Source of the DNA: Pseudoalteromonas neustonica
GTDB taxonomy: Bacteria; Pseudomonadota; Gammaproteobacteria; Enterobacterales; Alteromonadaceae
Direction: 5' to 3'
Length of the DNA stretch: 60,217 nucleotides
Assembly: GCF_001653135.1 (NCBI RefSeq)
Contig: NZ_BDDS01000024.1
Coordinates: 1-60,217 of the forward strand
The translations under genes were made by a program, and so were the position numbers. This document shows positions 9,181-17,556 of the stretch, in pieces. Below the pieces are notes generated by a model. The model worked only from the letters and a program-made list of their open reading frames with translations, did not search any database and was not told the origin of the DNA. How positions within the stretch are numbered: position 1 is the first letter of the stretch; each line of letters starts with the position of its first letter.

Positions 9181-9231
9181 ACGGTAAAGGCGATGTTTTA
9201 ATGACGACGAAAAAATGATGATACTCTTCTA

Positions 9232-9499
9232 ACTTTGCACTCAATTCAAAATTGTAGCCAATAATGTAAAAAATAACCACGTATAATATAAGGTTAAGTG
9301 AATATTCATTTAAAACGAATGATTGATGTTACTTTATATAATACAATGTTACTAATTTTGGTGCATCAAAGCCCTTTAAATAATGATAAGTTATTGTTGA
9401 ATTTAAATAATCGTATAGTTGATGTGTTATTACCCATTTTATAATTAAGTAATATCATTGATTGAAATTCAATAAGGTATTTTGATGGCGCGTACTTTA
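9232..9499. other. Intergenic region, no gene seen
   Basis: This AT-rich stretch lies upstream of the GGDEF-EAL gene and downstream of the yqjK-like gene. No convincing coding frame, hairpin terminator or repeat was found. It should carry the GGDEF-EAL promoter, on the reverse strand, but no clear -35/-10 pair stands out. Confidence 0.4.
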
Positions 9500-9757
9500 T
9501 TATAGTAAACGCAGTAGCCACGTTAGTTTACTTATTTTGCTAGCGGTACTTTTGTGCTTCTCACTAGATTTAAGGGCTTGATACCCAGCACCAGCTGTAA
9601 ATGCACTTCCAATACCTACATTGCTTACTAAAAATCGCTTTAGTCGGTAGTTAAATGCTTGCTGATGTTGCTTTTTCAAGCCATCGAGAGCATCCATTTT
9701 TTGACTTAAATGGGTGACTTTACGGTTCGGCTTTTGAATGAAGTAATCAATGATCAT
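9500..9757 (-). CDS. Small protein in YqjK position of a yqjD-yqjE-like operon
   Basis: This is an 85-residue basic protein. The ATG at 9757 has GGAG six bases upstream, so it is preferred to the longer frame from 9769. The middle contains a short, weakly hydrophobic stretch (VSNVGIGSAFTAGAGY) and the ends are rich in Lys and Arg. No family is clearly recognisable. It follows a holin-like YqjE homologue and a DUF883 YqjD homologue in the same order as E. coli yqjD-yqjE-yqjK, which is the main reason to suspect a YqjK role. Sequence resemblance to YqjK is weak. Confidence 0.6.
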   Translation of the reverse strand: MIIDYFIQKPNRKVTHLSQKMDALDGLKKQHQQAFNYRLKRFLVSNVGIGSAFTAGAGYQALKSSEKHKSTASKISKLTWLLRLL

Positions 9758-9781
9758 AACAAGCTCCAAGAAATTTATTAC

Positions 9782-10222
9782 TTATTTGATGTTAAGCAGC
9801 TGTTTGATACTACGTGCTGTTTTGTCAAATCCAATTTTTTCACTAATGTAGCCAATATTTTTCCACAGCCATGCTAAACACAGTAACTGTAAAACAATTA
9901 AACAAGCCGCGCTGAGCCAAATAGATTGACTGAATGCAAAAATAGCGAGCCCGATTGTTGCCAATAAACCAGCCCACAGTAATACTAAGCCTCCAGCAAA
10001 GCTAACCAATAAAATAATGGTCAACGCTAATGAGCGTGTAGATAGTCGCCATTCTGCACTTGCTAGCTCTTTGCACGTACCAGCTTGTTGGCGATAGTCC
10101 TGATAAATTTGCTCACCATACTGCGAAAGTTTAACAAGGTGATCTTGCCACTGATCAGCGCTTTTAGCGGCTGGATCAGTGGCACGATGCTGCTTATTTA
10201 CCGTATCGGTATCTTGGTCCAT
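9782..10222 (-). CDS. YqjE-like phage-holin-family membrane protein
   Basis: This 146-residue protein has a hydrophilic N-terminal half and two adjacent membrane helices (LALTIILLVSFAGGLVLLWA and IWLSAACLIVLQLLCLAWLW, about residues 66-115), then a short basic tail. This is the layout of the YqjE/DUF1469 group, which databases file under holin-like proteins although there is no sign of phage here. It starts six bases after the DUF883 gene ends, so the two are co-transcribed. Its E. coli counterpart belongs to the yqjCDEK stationary-phase operon. Confidence 0.7.
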   Translation of the reverse strand: MDQDTDTVNKQHRATDPAAKSADQWQDHLVKLSQYGEQIYQDYRQQAGTCKELASAEWRLSTRSLALTIILLVSFAGGLVLLWAGLLATIGLAIFAFSQSIWLSAACLIVLQLLCLAWLWKNIGYISEKIGFDKTARSIKQLLNIK

Positions 10223-10227
10223 AACGG

Positions 10228-10566
10228 CTACTTACGACGAATTAGCGCGGTTACTAACATACCAGCAGCAAATGCAATACCTGCTGTCGCTAACGGGTTT
10301 TCAGACGCTAACTTGCGTGTTTTACCACTGTATTCAGTGATCTTATCTTGCGCTAGTTTTTGCTTTTCAGATAAAGTTTCTGCTGAAGTAGATGCGCCTT
10401 TGCGAATGTTTAATTCTGCAGCAGCTGCTTTTGAAGACAATGTATCAACAGCTTGATGAGCTGCTGACGTTGCTTTCTCTGTTAATGGTGCTTCAGGCAC
10501 TGCTGAGTTTACAGTTGCTTTACTATTGGTTGCCGTTGTTGAGTTAGTTGCTGATGTAGTCATCAT
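10228..10566 (-). CDS. DUF883 (ElaB/YqjD-like) membrane-anchored protein
   Basis: A 112-residue protein. The first half is rich in Thr, Ala and Asn, then comes a helical region, then the family's C-terminal hallmark ENPLATAGIAFAAGMLVTAL ending in RRK (about residues 88-112), a single membrane anchor. E. coli YqjD and ElaB bind ribosomes and anchor them to the inner membrane in stationary phase; the same role here is inferred. Two ATG codons lie in tandem; AGGAAT is close upstream. It is the first gene of the yqj-like trio. Confidence 0.78.
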   Translation of the reverse strand: MMTTSATNSTTATNSKATVNSAVPEAPLTEKATSAAHQAVDTLSSKAAAAELNIRKGASTSAETLSEKQKLAQDKITEYSGKTRKLASENPLATAGIAFAAGMLVTALIRRK

Positions 10567-11000
10567 TATTCCTTAATAAATTAATCGTGCTATAGAATAA
10601 GCAAGCTTTAGACCAGCCATATTATTTTTATATTATTATTTAAAATCAGTGTATTACGGTTTTCGTTCAGACAAATACATAATATTTAAAATTATGAGTG
10701 AGTAACAGTTTCACTGTAATGGTAAATTTTACAAAGTGATTACAAATGCAGACATTCACAACTTCAGTGAGAGAATAATGTTGATTTGTTTAAACTTTAA
10801 TCGAAACAATTAAAGCATGAGGGATTAAGAAGGGAAATATTTGTAATTATTCATAGATTATTCAGTCTACATCAGCGGTGAAAAGTTTACTGAATTTGAT
10901 GATCAAATTTATTTTTTTATTGTTCTCCACATTTTCCCACGTAATTCAGTAGCTTTGCGCGAGCCCTTATTTTTTCTGGCTTTAACAGTCAATTATAGGA
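10567..11000. other. Intergenic region between yqj-like trio and dcw cluster
   Basis: About 430 bases of AT-rich sequence between divergent transcription units. No coding frame of note, no tRNA and no repeat element were recognised. The promoter of the yqjD-like gene should lie at its left end; a CTATAG hexamer on the reverse strand just upstream of that gene could be a -10 but is only suggestive. The mraZ promoter and operator lie to its right. Confidence 0.4.
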
Positions 11001-11010
11001 TTTTGCTGAC

Positions 11011-11040
11011 TTGACAAAACTCCTTGTCAAGCCCTAAACT
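11011..11040 (+). promoter_or_regulatory. Promoter of the dcw cluster (PmraZ)
   Basis: A perfect -35 hexamer TTGACA (11011-11016) is followed after 18 bases by TAAACT (11035-11040), an acceptable -10. The -35 sits in a small inverted repeat, CTTGACA (11010-11016) against TGTCAAG (11025-11031). The MraZ-type operator begins ten bases downstream, which places the repressor site over the expected transcription start. Confidence 0.6.
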
Positions 11041-11049
11041 GGAGCACTG

Positions 11050-11083
11050 TGGTAAAAAGTGGTTTTTAGTGGATCAAATTGGA
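11050..11083 (+). promoter_or_regulatory. MraZ operator: four TGG(T/A) repeats at 10-bp spacing
   Basis: TGGT at 11050, TGGT at 11060, TGGA at 11070 and TGGA at 11080 repeat with an exact period of ten bases, about 50 bases ahead of the mraZ start. MraZ proteins of E. coli and other bacteria bind TGGGN direct repeats spaced on one helical turn in front of their own gene. The spacing fits this rule; the fourth base is T or A rather than G. Confidence 0.75.
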
Positions 11084-11132
11084 TCAAAGTAATCGAAATC
11101 GGTTAATTATAAATTATTAGAATAGGTTTTAT

Positions 11133-11591
11133 ATGTTTCGCGGTGCGAGTTCACTGAGTTTGGATGACAAAGGACGATTTGCGGTACCTACTAAATACCG
11201 AGACTCGTTATTGTCTGAAGATCAGGGGACTGTGATCTGTACTGTGGCATTGAATGAGCCCTGCTTATGGTTGTATCCATTAGCACAGTGGCAAGATATC
11301 GAAGATCGATTAGCTAAAATTTCCAATATGAATCCACGTGCACGACGCATGCAACGAATGTTGTTAGGTAATGCAACTGAGTACCAACTAGATAAAAATG
11401 GCCGAATACTATTGGCACCGTCGTTACGGTCTCATGCAGATTTAGGCAAAAAAATCATGTTGGTCGGTTTGATGAATAAATTTGAGATCTGGGATGAAGA
11501 GCGTTGGCATGAGCAAATGCGCCAAGACACCGAAATAGAGCGACTCGGTGATTTTGAATCAACCCCTGATTTAGATAATTTCTCGCTCTGA
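11133..11591 (+). CDS. mraZ: Transcriptional regulator MraZ
   Basis: This 152-residue protein has two tandem SpoVT/AbrB-like swapped-hairpin domains. The opening FRGASSLSLDDKGRFAVPTK and the internal EYQLDKNGRILLAP repeat are the conserved DNA-contacting DxxGR motifs. MraZ forms a ring that binds direct repeats in its own promoter and represses the dcw cluster. It is the first gene of the cluster, 30 bases ahead of rsmH, and the upstream TGG repeats fit autoregulation. Confidence 0.96.
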   Translation: MFRGASSLSLDDKGRFAVPTKYRDSLLSEDQGTVICTVALNEPCLWLYPLAQWQDIEDRLAKISNMNPRARRMQRMLLGNATEYQLDKNGRILLAPSLRSHADLGKKIMLVGLMNKFEIWDEERWHEQMRQDTEIERLGDFESTPDLDNFSL

Positions 11592-11621
11592 TCACACAAT
11601 AAAAAAGGCAAAAAATAGCTA

Positions 11622-12560
11622 ATGACAGCGCAATTTGAACACATTTCCGTATTAATGGACGAAACCATCGAGGGTCTAGCAATTAAGCCAGACGGTATTT
11701 ATATGGATGGTACATTTGGCCGCGGCGGACATTCTGGACAAATCTTGGCGCGCCTTGGTGAGACTGGCCGACTGCAGGCAATTGATCAAGATCCACAAGC
11801 GATCAAATCAGCAGAAAAATTTGCAGATGATAAGCGCTTTGCCATTGCTCACACCCGATTCTCTAAGTTATACGAAGTAGCGGAGCAAAACGATCTCATT
11901 GGTAAAGTTGATGGTATTTTATTAGACATCGGCGTGTCATCTCCGCAACTTGATGATGCTGAGCGTGGCTTTAGCTTTATGAAAGATGGTCCTTTAGATA
12001 TGCGAATGGATCCTACCTCAGGTCGCAGCGCAGCACAGTGGTTAGCTGAGGCAGAATTAGACGACATTACTCATGTGATAAAAAAGCTGGGCGAAGAGAA
12101 ATTTGGTAAACGCATAGCACACAAAATACTTGAAACACGTGAACACACACCGATTACGACGACTAAGCAGTTAGCTGATTTAGTTGATGAGGCAGTGCCT
12201 GTAAAAGATAAGTTTAAACATCCCGCTACGCGTACTTTCCAAGCAATTCGAATTTACATCAATAGTGAATTGGAAGAAATTCAAACAGCATTACAGTCTG
12301 CGGTTAAAGTGCTTAAACCGGGTGGACGTTTAGTGGTTATTTCATTTCATTCTTTAGAAGATCGTATTGTAAAACAATTTATTAGAAAACAGAGTAAGGG
12401 AGAAGCATTACCTAGAGGTCTGCCTTTAACAGACGCACAAATAAATAAAAACCTGACGTTAAAAGCAGTAGGTAAGGCGATAAAACCAAGTGCGGCTGAA
12501 GTTGAACGTAATACACGCTCACGCAGCTCAGTACTTAGGGTGGCACAGAGATTGGGATGA
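11622..12560 (+). CDS. rsmH: 16S rRNA (cytosine-1402-N4) methyltransferase RsmH
   Basis: This SAM-dependent enzyme N4-methylates C1402 in the ribosomal P site. The 312-residue length is normal for RsmH (MraW). Visible are the SAM-binding motif DGTFGRGGHSGQIL (about residues 30-43), LDIGVSSPQLDDAERGFSF (about 102-120), and GGRLVVISFHSLEDRIVK near 235-252. The TGA stop overlaps the ftsL start by four bases. It is the second gene of the cluster as in other gammaproteobacteria. Confidence 0.96.
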   Translation: MTAQFEHISVLMDETIEGLAIKPDGIYMDGTFGRGGHSGQILARLGETGRLQAIDQDPQAIKSAEKFADDKRFAIAHTRFSKLYEVAEQNDLIGKVDGILLDIGVSSPQLDDAERGFSFMKDGPLDMRMDPTSGRSAAQWLAEAELDDITHVIKKLGEEKFGKRIAHKILETREHTPITTTKQLADLVDEAVPVKDKFKHPATRTFQAIRIYINSELEEIQTALQSAVKVLKPGGRLVVISFHSLEDRIVKQFIRKQSKGEALPRGLPLTDAQINKNLTLKAVGKAIKPSAAEVERNTRSRSSVLRVAQRLG

Positions 12561-12883
12561 AGGCTAAAGCGAATCATCGACAACCCAACTTATTTTTAGA
12601 AATAATCAAAGGCCTAGGAGCGAATAAGCTAACCTCGGCCTTGTTGGTTTTGATATTCGCTTCAAGTTTGAGCGTCGTACAAAGCACTTATTTAGCACGC
12701 CAAGAACTGATTAAACAAGATCAGCTCTTGCAGGAACGAGATGAGCTTGATTTAGAGTGGCGTTATCTATTAGTTGAAGAAGAGTTTTATTCACAGCATG
12801 TGCGCATTGAAGAAATTGCCACAATGCAATTAGAAATGAAACGGCCAACCAGCCAAGATGAACAGGTGATTATACTGCCATGA
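12557..12883 (+). CDS. ftsL: Cell division protein FtsL
   Basis: This 108-residue bitopic protein has a short cytoplasmic head, one membrane helix (KLTSALLVLIFASSLSVVQS, about residues 23-42) and a periplasmic coiled-coil segment rich in Glu, Leu and Gln. FtsL works with FtsQ and FtsB to activate FtsW/FtsI at the septum. Sequence is poorly conserved in this family; position between rsmH and ftsI settles the call. Both ends overlap neighbours by four bases (ATGA). Confidence 0.9.
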   Translation: MKAKANHRQPNLFLEIIKGLGANKLTSALLVLIFASSLSVVQSTYLARQELIKQDQLLQERDELDLEWRYLLVEEEFYSQHVRIEEIATMQLEMKRPTSQDEQVIILP

Positions 12884-14697
12884 GAAATAGAGGAAAAAAA
12901 CCAGCGAATACATTGAGCACATGGCGTTTTATGCTGGTGTGCTCTGTGGTGCTGTTGGTATTTGTAACCTTAGTTTCTCGTGCTGCGTATCTACAAGTTA
13001 TTGAGCCAGACAAAGCTCGCTCTGAGAGCAACAAACGAACTGTGCGTGTTGAGAAGTTACATGTACAGCGAGGCATGATTTTTGACCGCCATGGTAAAGA
13101 ACTTGCTGTGAGTGTACCTGTTGTGAGTGTATACGCAGATCCTAAAGCATTACATAAATCTTTGGTTGCAAAAGTACTTAAACAAGCTAAAAAAGAGGGT
13201 GAAGATCACAAAGCCCTTGCTAAGAACAAACCGTTACTACAACAGCGAGTCGCGCTTTATTATAAAAACGATTTACGATGGCGTGAGCTTGCAGATGTTT
13301 TACGTATTGAGCCGAAAAAAATAACAAGCCGATTACGTGATGATGCAACTCGGCGTTTTGTTTATTTAAAACGCCAAGTAACGCCAGCGGTTGCAAATTA
13401 CATTGGTGACTTACGCTTGCCAGGTATTCATTTATTAGATGAATCAAAACGCTATTACCCTGCAGGTGAAGTAACCGCCCATGTTTTAGGCTTTACTAAC
13501 ATTGATGGTAAAGGCATTGAAGGTATTGAAAAACTTTATGAAAATGCGCTGACTGGCGAAGAAGGCCGCCGGACTATTCGTAAAGATGCTCAAGGACGTG
13601 AAGTAGAAGTGCTTGATGAGCGTGAGCGCGTTGAGCCTGAAAATATCCAATTAAGTATTGATCAGCGTATTCAAGCTATTGCCTACAAAGCCCTTAAGTC
13701 AGCGGTATTGACATACAAAGCGAGCTCAGGCTCAGCGATGGTGGTAGATGTTAAAACCGGCGAAGTATTAGCGATGGTTAACAGCCCGTCTTTTAACCCA
13801 AACAACCTTAATGATGCCGCCCCTCATAAACGCCGTAATCGTGCTATTACAGATTTGTTCGAACCAGGCTCAACCGTTAAGCCTCTAGCCATTTTGGCTG
13901 GATTAGACTACGGCACAATTCAAGCTGGTGATAAAGTTGATACTTTTCCAGGTTGGATGCGATTGGGAGGTAGCTTAGTTACAGATACCCGTAATCATGG
14001 CGAAATGAGCCTGCGAGAGGTCTTAAAGTACTCCAGTAATATGGGCGTGACAAAAATTAGCCAAGAACTACCGAAAGACTACTTTGTTGGTTTATATCAA
14101 AAAGTGGGTTTTGGGACTGATTCGGGCACTGGGATGGTTGGTGAAAGCAGCGGTTTATTTTATCCAAATCGTCGCTGGTCTGATCATGAAATTGCAGCAT
14201 TATCATTTGGTTATAATATTGCTGTTAGTACGGCTCAAATGGCACGCTTTTATGCAATGTTAGGTGCTGGTGGTGTGAATCGACCGCTCACCGTTTTAAA
14301 GCAAGACTCAGTTCCTGAGGGTGAGCGTGTATTTCAACAACAAGATGTTGAAGCCGTTGTGAATATGATGGAAAGCGTTTTTGAAGAGGGCGGAACCGCC
14401 AGCCGTATTAAAGTAGATGGTTATCGTGCAGCGGGTAAAACGGGTACTTCTAAAAAAGCCGCTGCAGGTGGTTATGGTGACGAATATGTTGGCTATTTTG
14501 CAGGCATAGCACCGGCGAGTAATCCGCGTTTAGCTGTGGTGGTAATGATCAATGAGCCCGGTGGAGATGTTTATTATGGTGGTGCGACAGCAGGCCCTGC
14601 ATTTGCAGAAATTATCTCTAACGCGTTAAGAATTTTAAACGTGGCTCCCGATAAAGGCTCGGTTGCTTACGTCAAAGGCAAAGATGATGATGCGTGA
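12880..14697 (+). CDS. ftsI: Septal peptidoglycan transpeptidase FtsI (PBP3)
   Basis: This class B penicillin-binding protein cross-links septal peptidoglycan. It has an N-terminal membrane anchor (about residues 17-38), a pedestal domain starting with RGMIFDRHGKELAVS, and a transpeptidase domain with the active-site serine in STVK (residues 331-334), SSN (385-387) and KTGTSKK (from 520). All three catalytic motifs are intact and the 605-residue length is normal. The 3' end overlaps murE by 14 bases, and the gene is translationally coupled to ftsL. Confidence 0.97.
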   Translation: MRNRGKKPANTLSTWRFMLVCSVVLLVFVTLVSRAAYLQVIEPDKARSESNKRTVRVEKLHVQRGMIFDRHGKELAVSVPVVSVYADPKALHKSLVAKVLKQAKKEGEDHKALAKNKPLLQQRVALYYKNDLRWRELADVLRIEPKKITSRLRDDATRRFVYLKRQVTPAVANYIGDLRLPGIHLLDESKRYYPAGEVTAHVLGFTNIDGKGIEGIEKLYENALTGEEGRRTIRKDAQGREVEVLDERERVEPENIQLSIDQRIQAIAYKALKSAVLTYKASSGSAMVVDVKTGEVLAMVNSPSFNPNNLNDAAPHKRRNRAITDLFEPGSTVKPLAILAGLDYGTIQAGDKVDTFPGWMRLGGSLVTDTRNHGEMSLREVLKYSSNMGVTKISQELPKDYFVGLYQKVGFGTDSGTGMVGESSGLFYPNRRWSDHEIAALSFGYNIAVSTAQMARFYAMLGAGGVNRPLTVLKQDSVPEGERVFQQQDVEAVVNMMESVFEEGGTASRIKVDGYRAAGKTGTSKKAAAGGYGDEYVGYFAGIAPASNPRLAVVVMINEPGGDVYYGGATAGPAFAEIISNALRILNVAPDKGSVAYVKGKDDDA

Positions 14698-16171
14698 TTT
14701 ACAAACAATTTTAAAGCACTTAGAGATAGCGGCCAGTAGCTTATTAGTGAACGAGTTACGCTTGGACAGCCGAGATGTAGAGCCAGGTGATGTATTTGTT
14801 GCAATTAAAGGCCATGAATTAGATGGTGGTCAGTTTATACAAAAAGCAATTGAAAATGGTGCGGCAGCAGTTATAGCGGATCGCTTGTGTGAATTTGAGA
14901 GTGACTTTGAGCCGTTGTACTTGGTCTCTGATTTAGATAAAAAATTACCAGCATTAGCGAGTCATTTTTACCAGCGGCCAAGTAAGCAGCTTGAGTTAAT
15001 TGGTGTAACAGGTACAAACGGGAAGTCGACGACTACAGCAATGATTGCTCACTTAGCTAATTATTGCGATACCGCGTCGGCGATTATTGGCACTTTGGGT
15101 TATGGCCAACCTGAACAGCTAACGCCACTGATTAATACCACGCCATCGTGTGTTGATTTACAGAGAATTTTATCTGAACTTATTACACAGAAAAACACGT
15201 TAGTTGCCATGGAAGTATCATCGCATGGTTTAGTACAGCAGCGTGTTGCAAAAACAACATTTAAAGCTGCGGTATTTACTAATTTGTCACGTGATCACTT
15301 AGATTACCATGGTGATATGGCAAGCTACGCTGCTGCAAAGCTAATGCTTTTACGTGATTTTAACGCGCAGTTAGTGGTACTCAATCAAGATGATAGTCAG
15401 GTTCAAAATTGGCTAAAGGAATACGATTTTACCAACCTAGTATGTTATGGGCGAAAAGGGCTTGTTCCTACAGGTGCTAAATATGTGTACTTTACTGATG
15501 TTAGTTACCATAAAGAAGGTATTTCAGCTACATTAACAACAAGTTGGGGTAATATCTCAATTAATAGCCCGCTCTTTGGTGAATTTAACTTATATAATTT
15601 AGCGGCCGCGATTGCGACGCTGCTAGGTTTAGGGTATCCGCTGGATAGACTTGCTGCTGGGTGTGTAAGTTTACAGCCTGTTGCTGGGCGTATGCAGGCG
15701 TTTAGTGCACCTAACCAACCAACCTGTATTGTTGATTATGCACATACACCAGATGCATTAGCTCTTGCACTACAAGCATTACAACAACATGTTCCGGGTG
15801 GTGTGAGCTGCGTTTTTGGTTGTGGTGGTGACCGAGATAAAGGTAAGCGCCCTATGATGGCCCACGCGGCAGAGCAACATGCTAATAAGGTTATTGTGAC
15901 CAGTGATAACCCACGCAGCGAAGATCCGTGGCAGATCATTAACGATGTAGCAGTAGGGTTTACACAGGGCAAGGCTATTCATTTAGAAGCTGATCGCGCG
16001 GCAGCTATTGCTTATGCGATTGATAATGCACAGCCAAGTGAAGTGATCTTGATTGCAGGTAAGGGGCATGAAGACTATCAAATTGTCGGTACTCAGCGCC
16101 TTGATTTTTGTGATCGTAAGTTTGTACAACAACATCTAAAAGAACAACAACGAAGAGGATCGCAGTTATGA
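14684..16171 (+). CDS. murE: UDP-MurNAc-L-Ala-D-Glu:meso-DAP ligase MurE
   Basis: This enzyme adds meso-diaminopimelate to the peptidoglycan precursor using ATP in the cytoplasm. Visible are the Mur-ligase P-loop GVTGTNGKSTTT (about residues 106-117), the central DHLDYHGDM motif, and the DNPR motif with SEDP following, which marks DAP rather than lysine specificity. Three ATG codons in a row (14684, 14687, 14690) could start it, all inside ftsI; from 14684 it has 495 residues, matching the E. coli enzyme. The stop overlaps murF by four bases. Confidence 0.96.
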   Translation: MMMRDLQTILKHLEIAASSLLVNELRLDSRDVEPGDVFVAIKGHELDGGQFIQKAIENGAAAVIADRLCEFESDFEPLYLVSDLDKKLPALASHFYQRPSKQLELIGVTGTNGKSTTTAMIAHLANYCDTASAIIGTLGYGQPEQLTPLINTTPSCVDLQRILSELITQKNTLVAMEVSSHGLVQQRVAKTTFKAAVFTNLSRDHLDYHGDMASYAAAKLMLLRDFNAQLVVLNQDDSQVQNWLKEYDFTNLVCYGRKGLVPTGAKYVYFTDVSYHKEGISATLTTSWGNISINSPLFGEFNLYNLAAAIATLLGLGYPLDRLAAGCVSLQPVAGRMQAFSAPNQPTCIVDYAHTPDALALALQALQQHVPGGVSCVFGCGGDRDKGKRPMMAHAAEQHANKVIVTSDNPRSEDPWQIINDVAVGFTQGKAIHLEADRAAAIAYAIDNAQPSEVILIAGKGHEDYQIVGTQRLDFCDRKFVQQHLKEQQRRGSQL

Positions 16172-17556
16172 TCCCTATGGATTTTGATTGGCTAGCAAAT
16201 GTGCTGGCAACCGATTACCAAGGTGGTAATCAAACGATTATAAATATTAACACGGATACCCGCACAGTATGTGATGGTGAGGTGTTTTTAGCATTAAAAG
16301 GGCCTAATTTCGATGGCCATAAATTTATTCAGCAAGCAAAAGAAAAAGGCGCTATCGCAGCTATTGTCGATCATGCTATTGAATGTGATTTGCCTCAGTT
16401 TGTAGTGGCAGATACACGAATTGCTTTGGGTGAAATTGGCTCAGCGGTAATGGCTAGCGTTGCACCAAAAACAATTGCAATTACAGGCAGTGTTGGCAAA
16501 ACTACTGTAAAAGAAATGTGTGCTGCTATTTTAGCCTCTCATGGTGACGTGCTTGCAACAAAAGGTAATTTTAACAACGATATTGGCGTACCTCTGACTT
16601 TATTACGTTTGGAGCCTCATCATCAATACGCCGTTATTGAGCTTGGCGCCAATCACATCGGTGAGATTGCCTATACTGCGGCGATGACTAAACCGGATGT
16701 GGCTGTGGTGTGTAATGTGGCTGCTGCACATATTGAAGGGTTTGGTTCATTGGAGGGCGTTGCCACTGCCAAAGGTGAAATTTACGATGGTTTGAAAGAG
16801 CACGGCGTAGCCATTGTTAATTGCGACAGTGAATTTAGTGACCGTTGGCTTAATAAATTACAAGGACGCAATATTAAGTGCTTTTCAAGCAGTGAAAAGC
16901 TGGATATCTGGGCTGAGGATATCAGCTTAGATGAGCAGGCTCACGCCTCTTTCTTTATTTGCACTAAAGAAAAACGAGTACCAGTAAGGCTTGCTTTACC
17001 TGGGCGACATAACGTTGCAAACGCATTGATTGCTACAGCACTTACCAGTGAGTTTGGAGTTAGCTTTGAAAATATTGCAGCTGCGCTTGGCTCAATGGGA
17101 GAAGTTAAAGGGCGTGTCAATATCATAAAAGTTAGCGATACATTAACCGTCATTGATGACACGTACAATGCGAATGTGCAATCGGTAAAAGCAGCAATCG
17201 ATTTATTGAGCGATATACAAGGTCAACGTATTTTAGCATTTGGTGATATGGGTGAGCTTGGTGAAGACGCTCGTATGTATCATCAACAAGTCGGCGAGTA
17301 TGCTAAGCAAAAAGGTATTGATGAACTCTATACTCTTGGTGTACTGAGCAAATATGCGAGTGATGAATTTGAAAAACCGAATCGTCATTTTTCAAGCCGT
17401 GATCAACTCCTACTACAATTGCAAGCTGGCTTAGCTAACACATCACAAAAAACCACCATAGTCGTAAAAGGATCGCGCAGTTCTCGAATGGAATTACTTG
17501 TACAAGATTTAGTTAATAGCCAGCAAAGTGGCCACAATGGAGTATCTGAATGTTAG
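16168..17556 (+). CDS. murF: UDP-MurNAc-tripeptide:D-Ala-D-Ala ligase MurF
   Basis: This is the last of the cytoplasmic Mur ligases, adding D-Ala-D-Ala. The P-loop ITGSVGKTTVKEM is near residue 108 and the FNNDIGVPLTLL motif near 133; ELGANHIGEI and DDTYNANVQSVKAA follow, all typical of MurF. The length of 462 is slightly above E. coli (452). It starts inside murE and its stop lies seven bases inside mraY, so the genes are tightly coupled. Confidence 0.96.
   Translation: MIPMDFDWLANVLATDYQGGNQTIININTDTRTVCDGEVFLALKGPNFDGHKFIQQAKEKGAIAAIVDHAIECDLPQFVVADTRIALGEIGSAVMASVAPKTIAITGSVGKTTVKEMCAAILASHGDVLATKGNFNNDIGVPLTLLRLEPHHQYAVIELGANHIGEIAYTAAMTKPDVAVVCNVAAAHIEGFGSLEGVATAKGEIYDGLKEHGVAIVNCDSEFSDRWLNKLQGRNIKCFSSSEKLDIWAEDISLDEQAHASFFICTKEKRVPVRLALPGRHNVANALIATALTSEFGVSFENIAAALGSMGEVKGRVNIIKVSDTLTVIDDTYNANVQSVKAAIDLLSDIQGQRILAFGDMGELGEDARMYHQQVGEYAKQKGIDELYTLGVLSKYASDEFEKPNRHFSSRDQLLLQLQAGLANTSQKTTIVVKGSRSSRMELLVQDLVNSQQSGHNGVSEC

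Noticed and set aside
9232..9499. Short forward frame near 9484 (ATGGCGCGTACT...)
   Set aside because: It stops after about six codons and lacks a ribosome site.
9782..10222. Prophage lysis module suggested by a holin-family protein
   Set aside because: No endolysin, structural or integrase gene is near. The gene order matches the yqjD-yqjE-yqjK type operon instead.
11432..11682. Reverse-strand frames across the mraZ-rsmH junction
   Set aside because: They overlap conserved dcw genes on the opposite strand and show no family resemblance.
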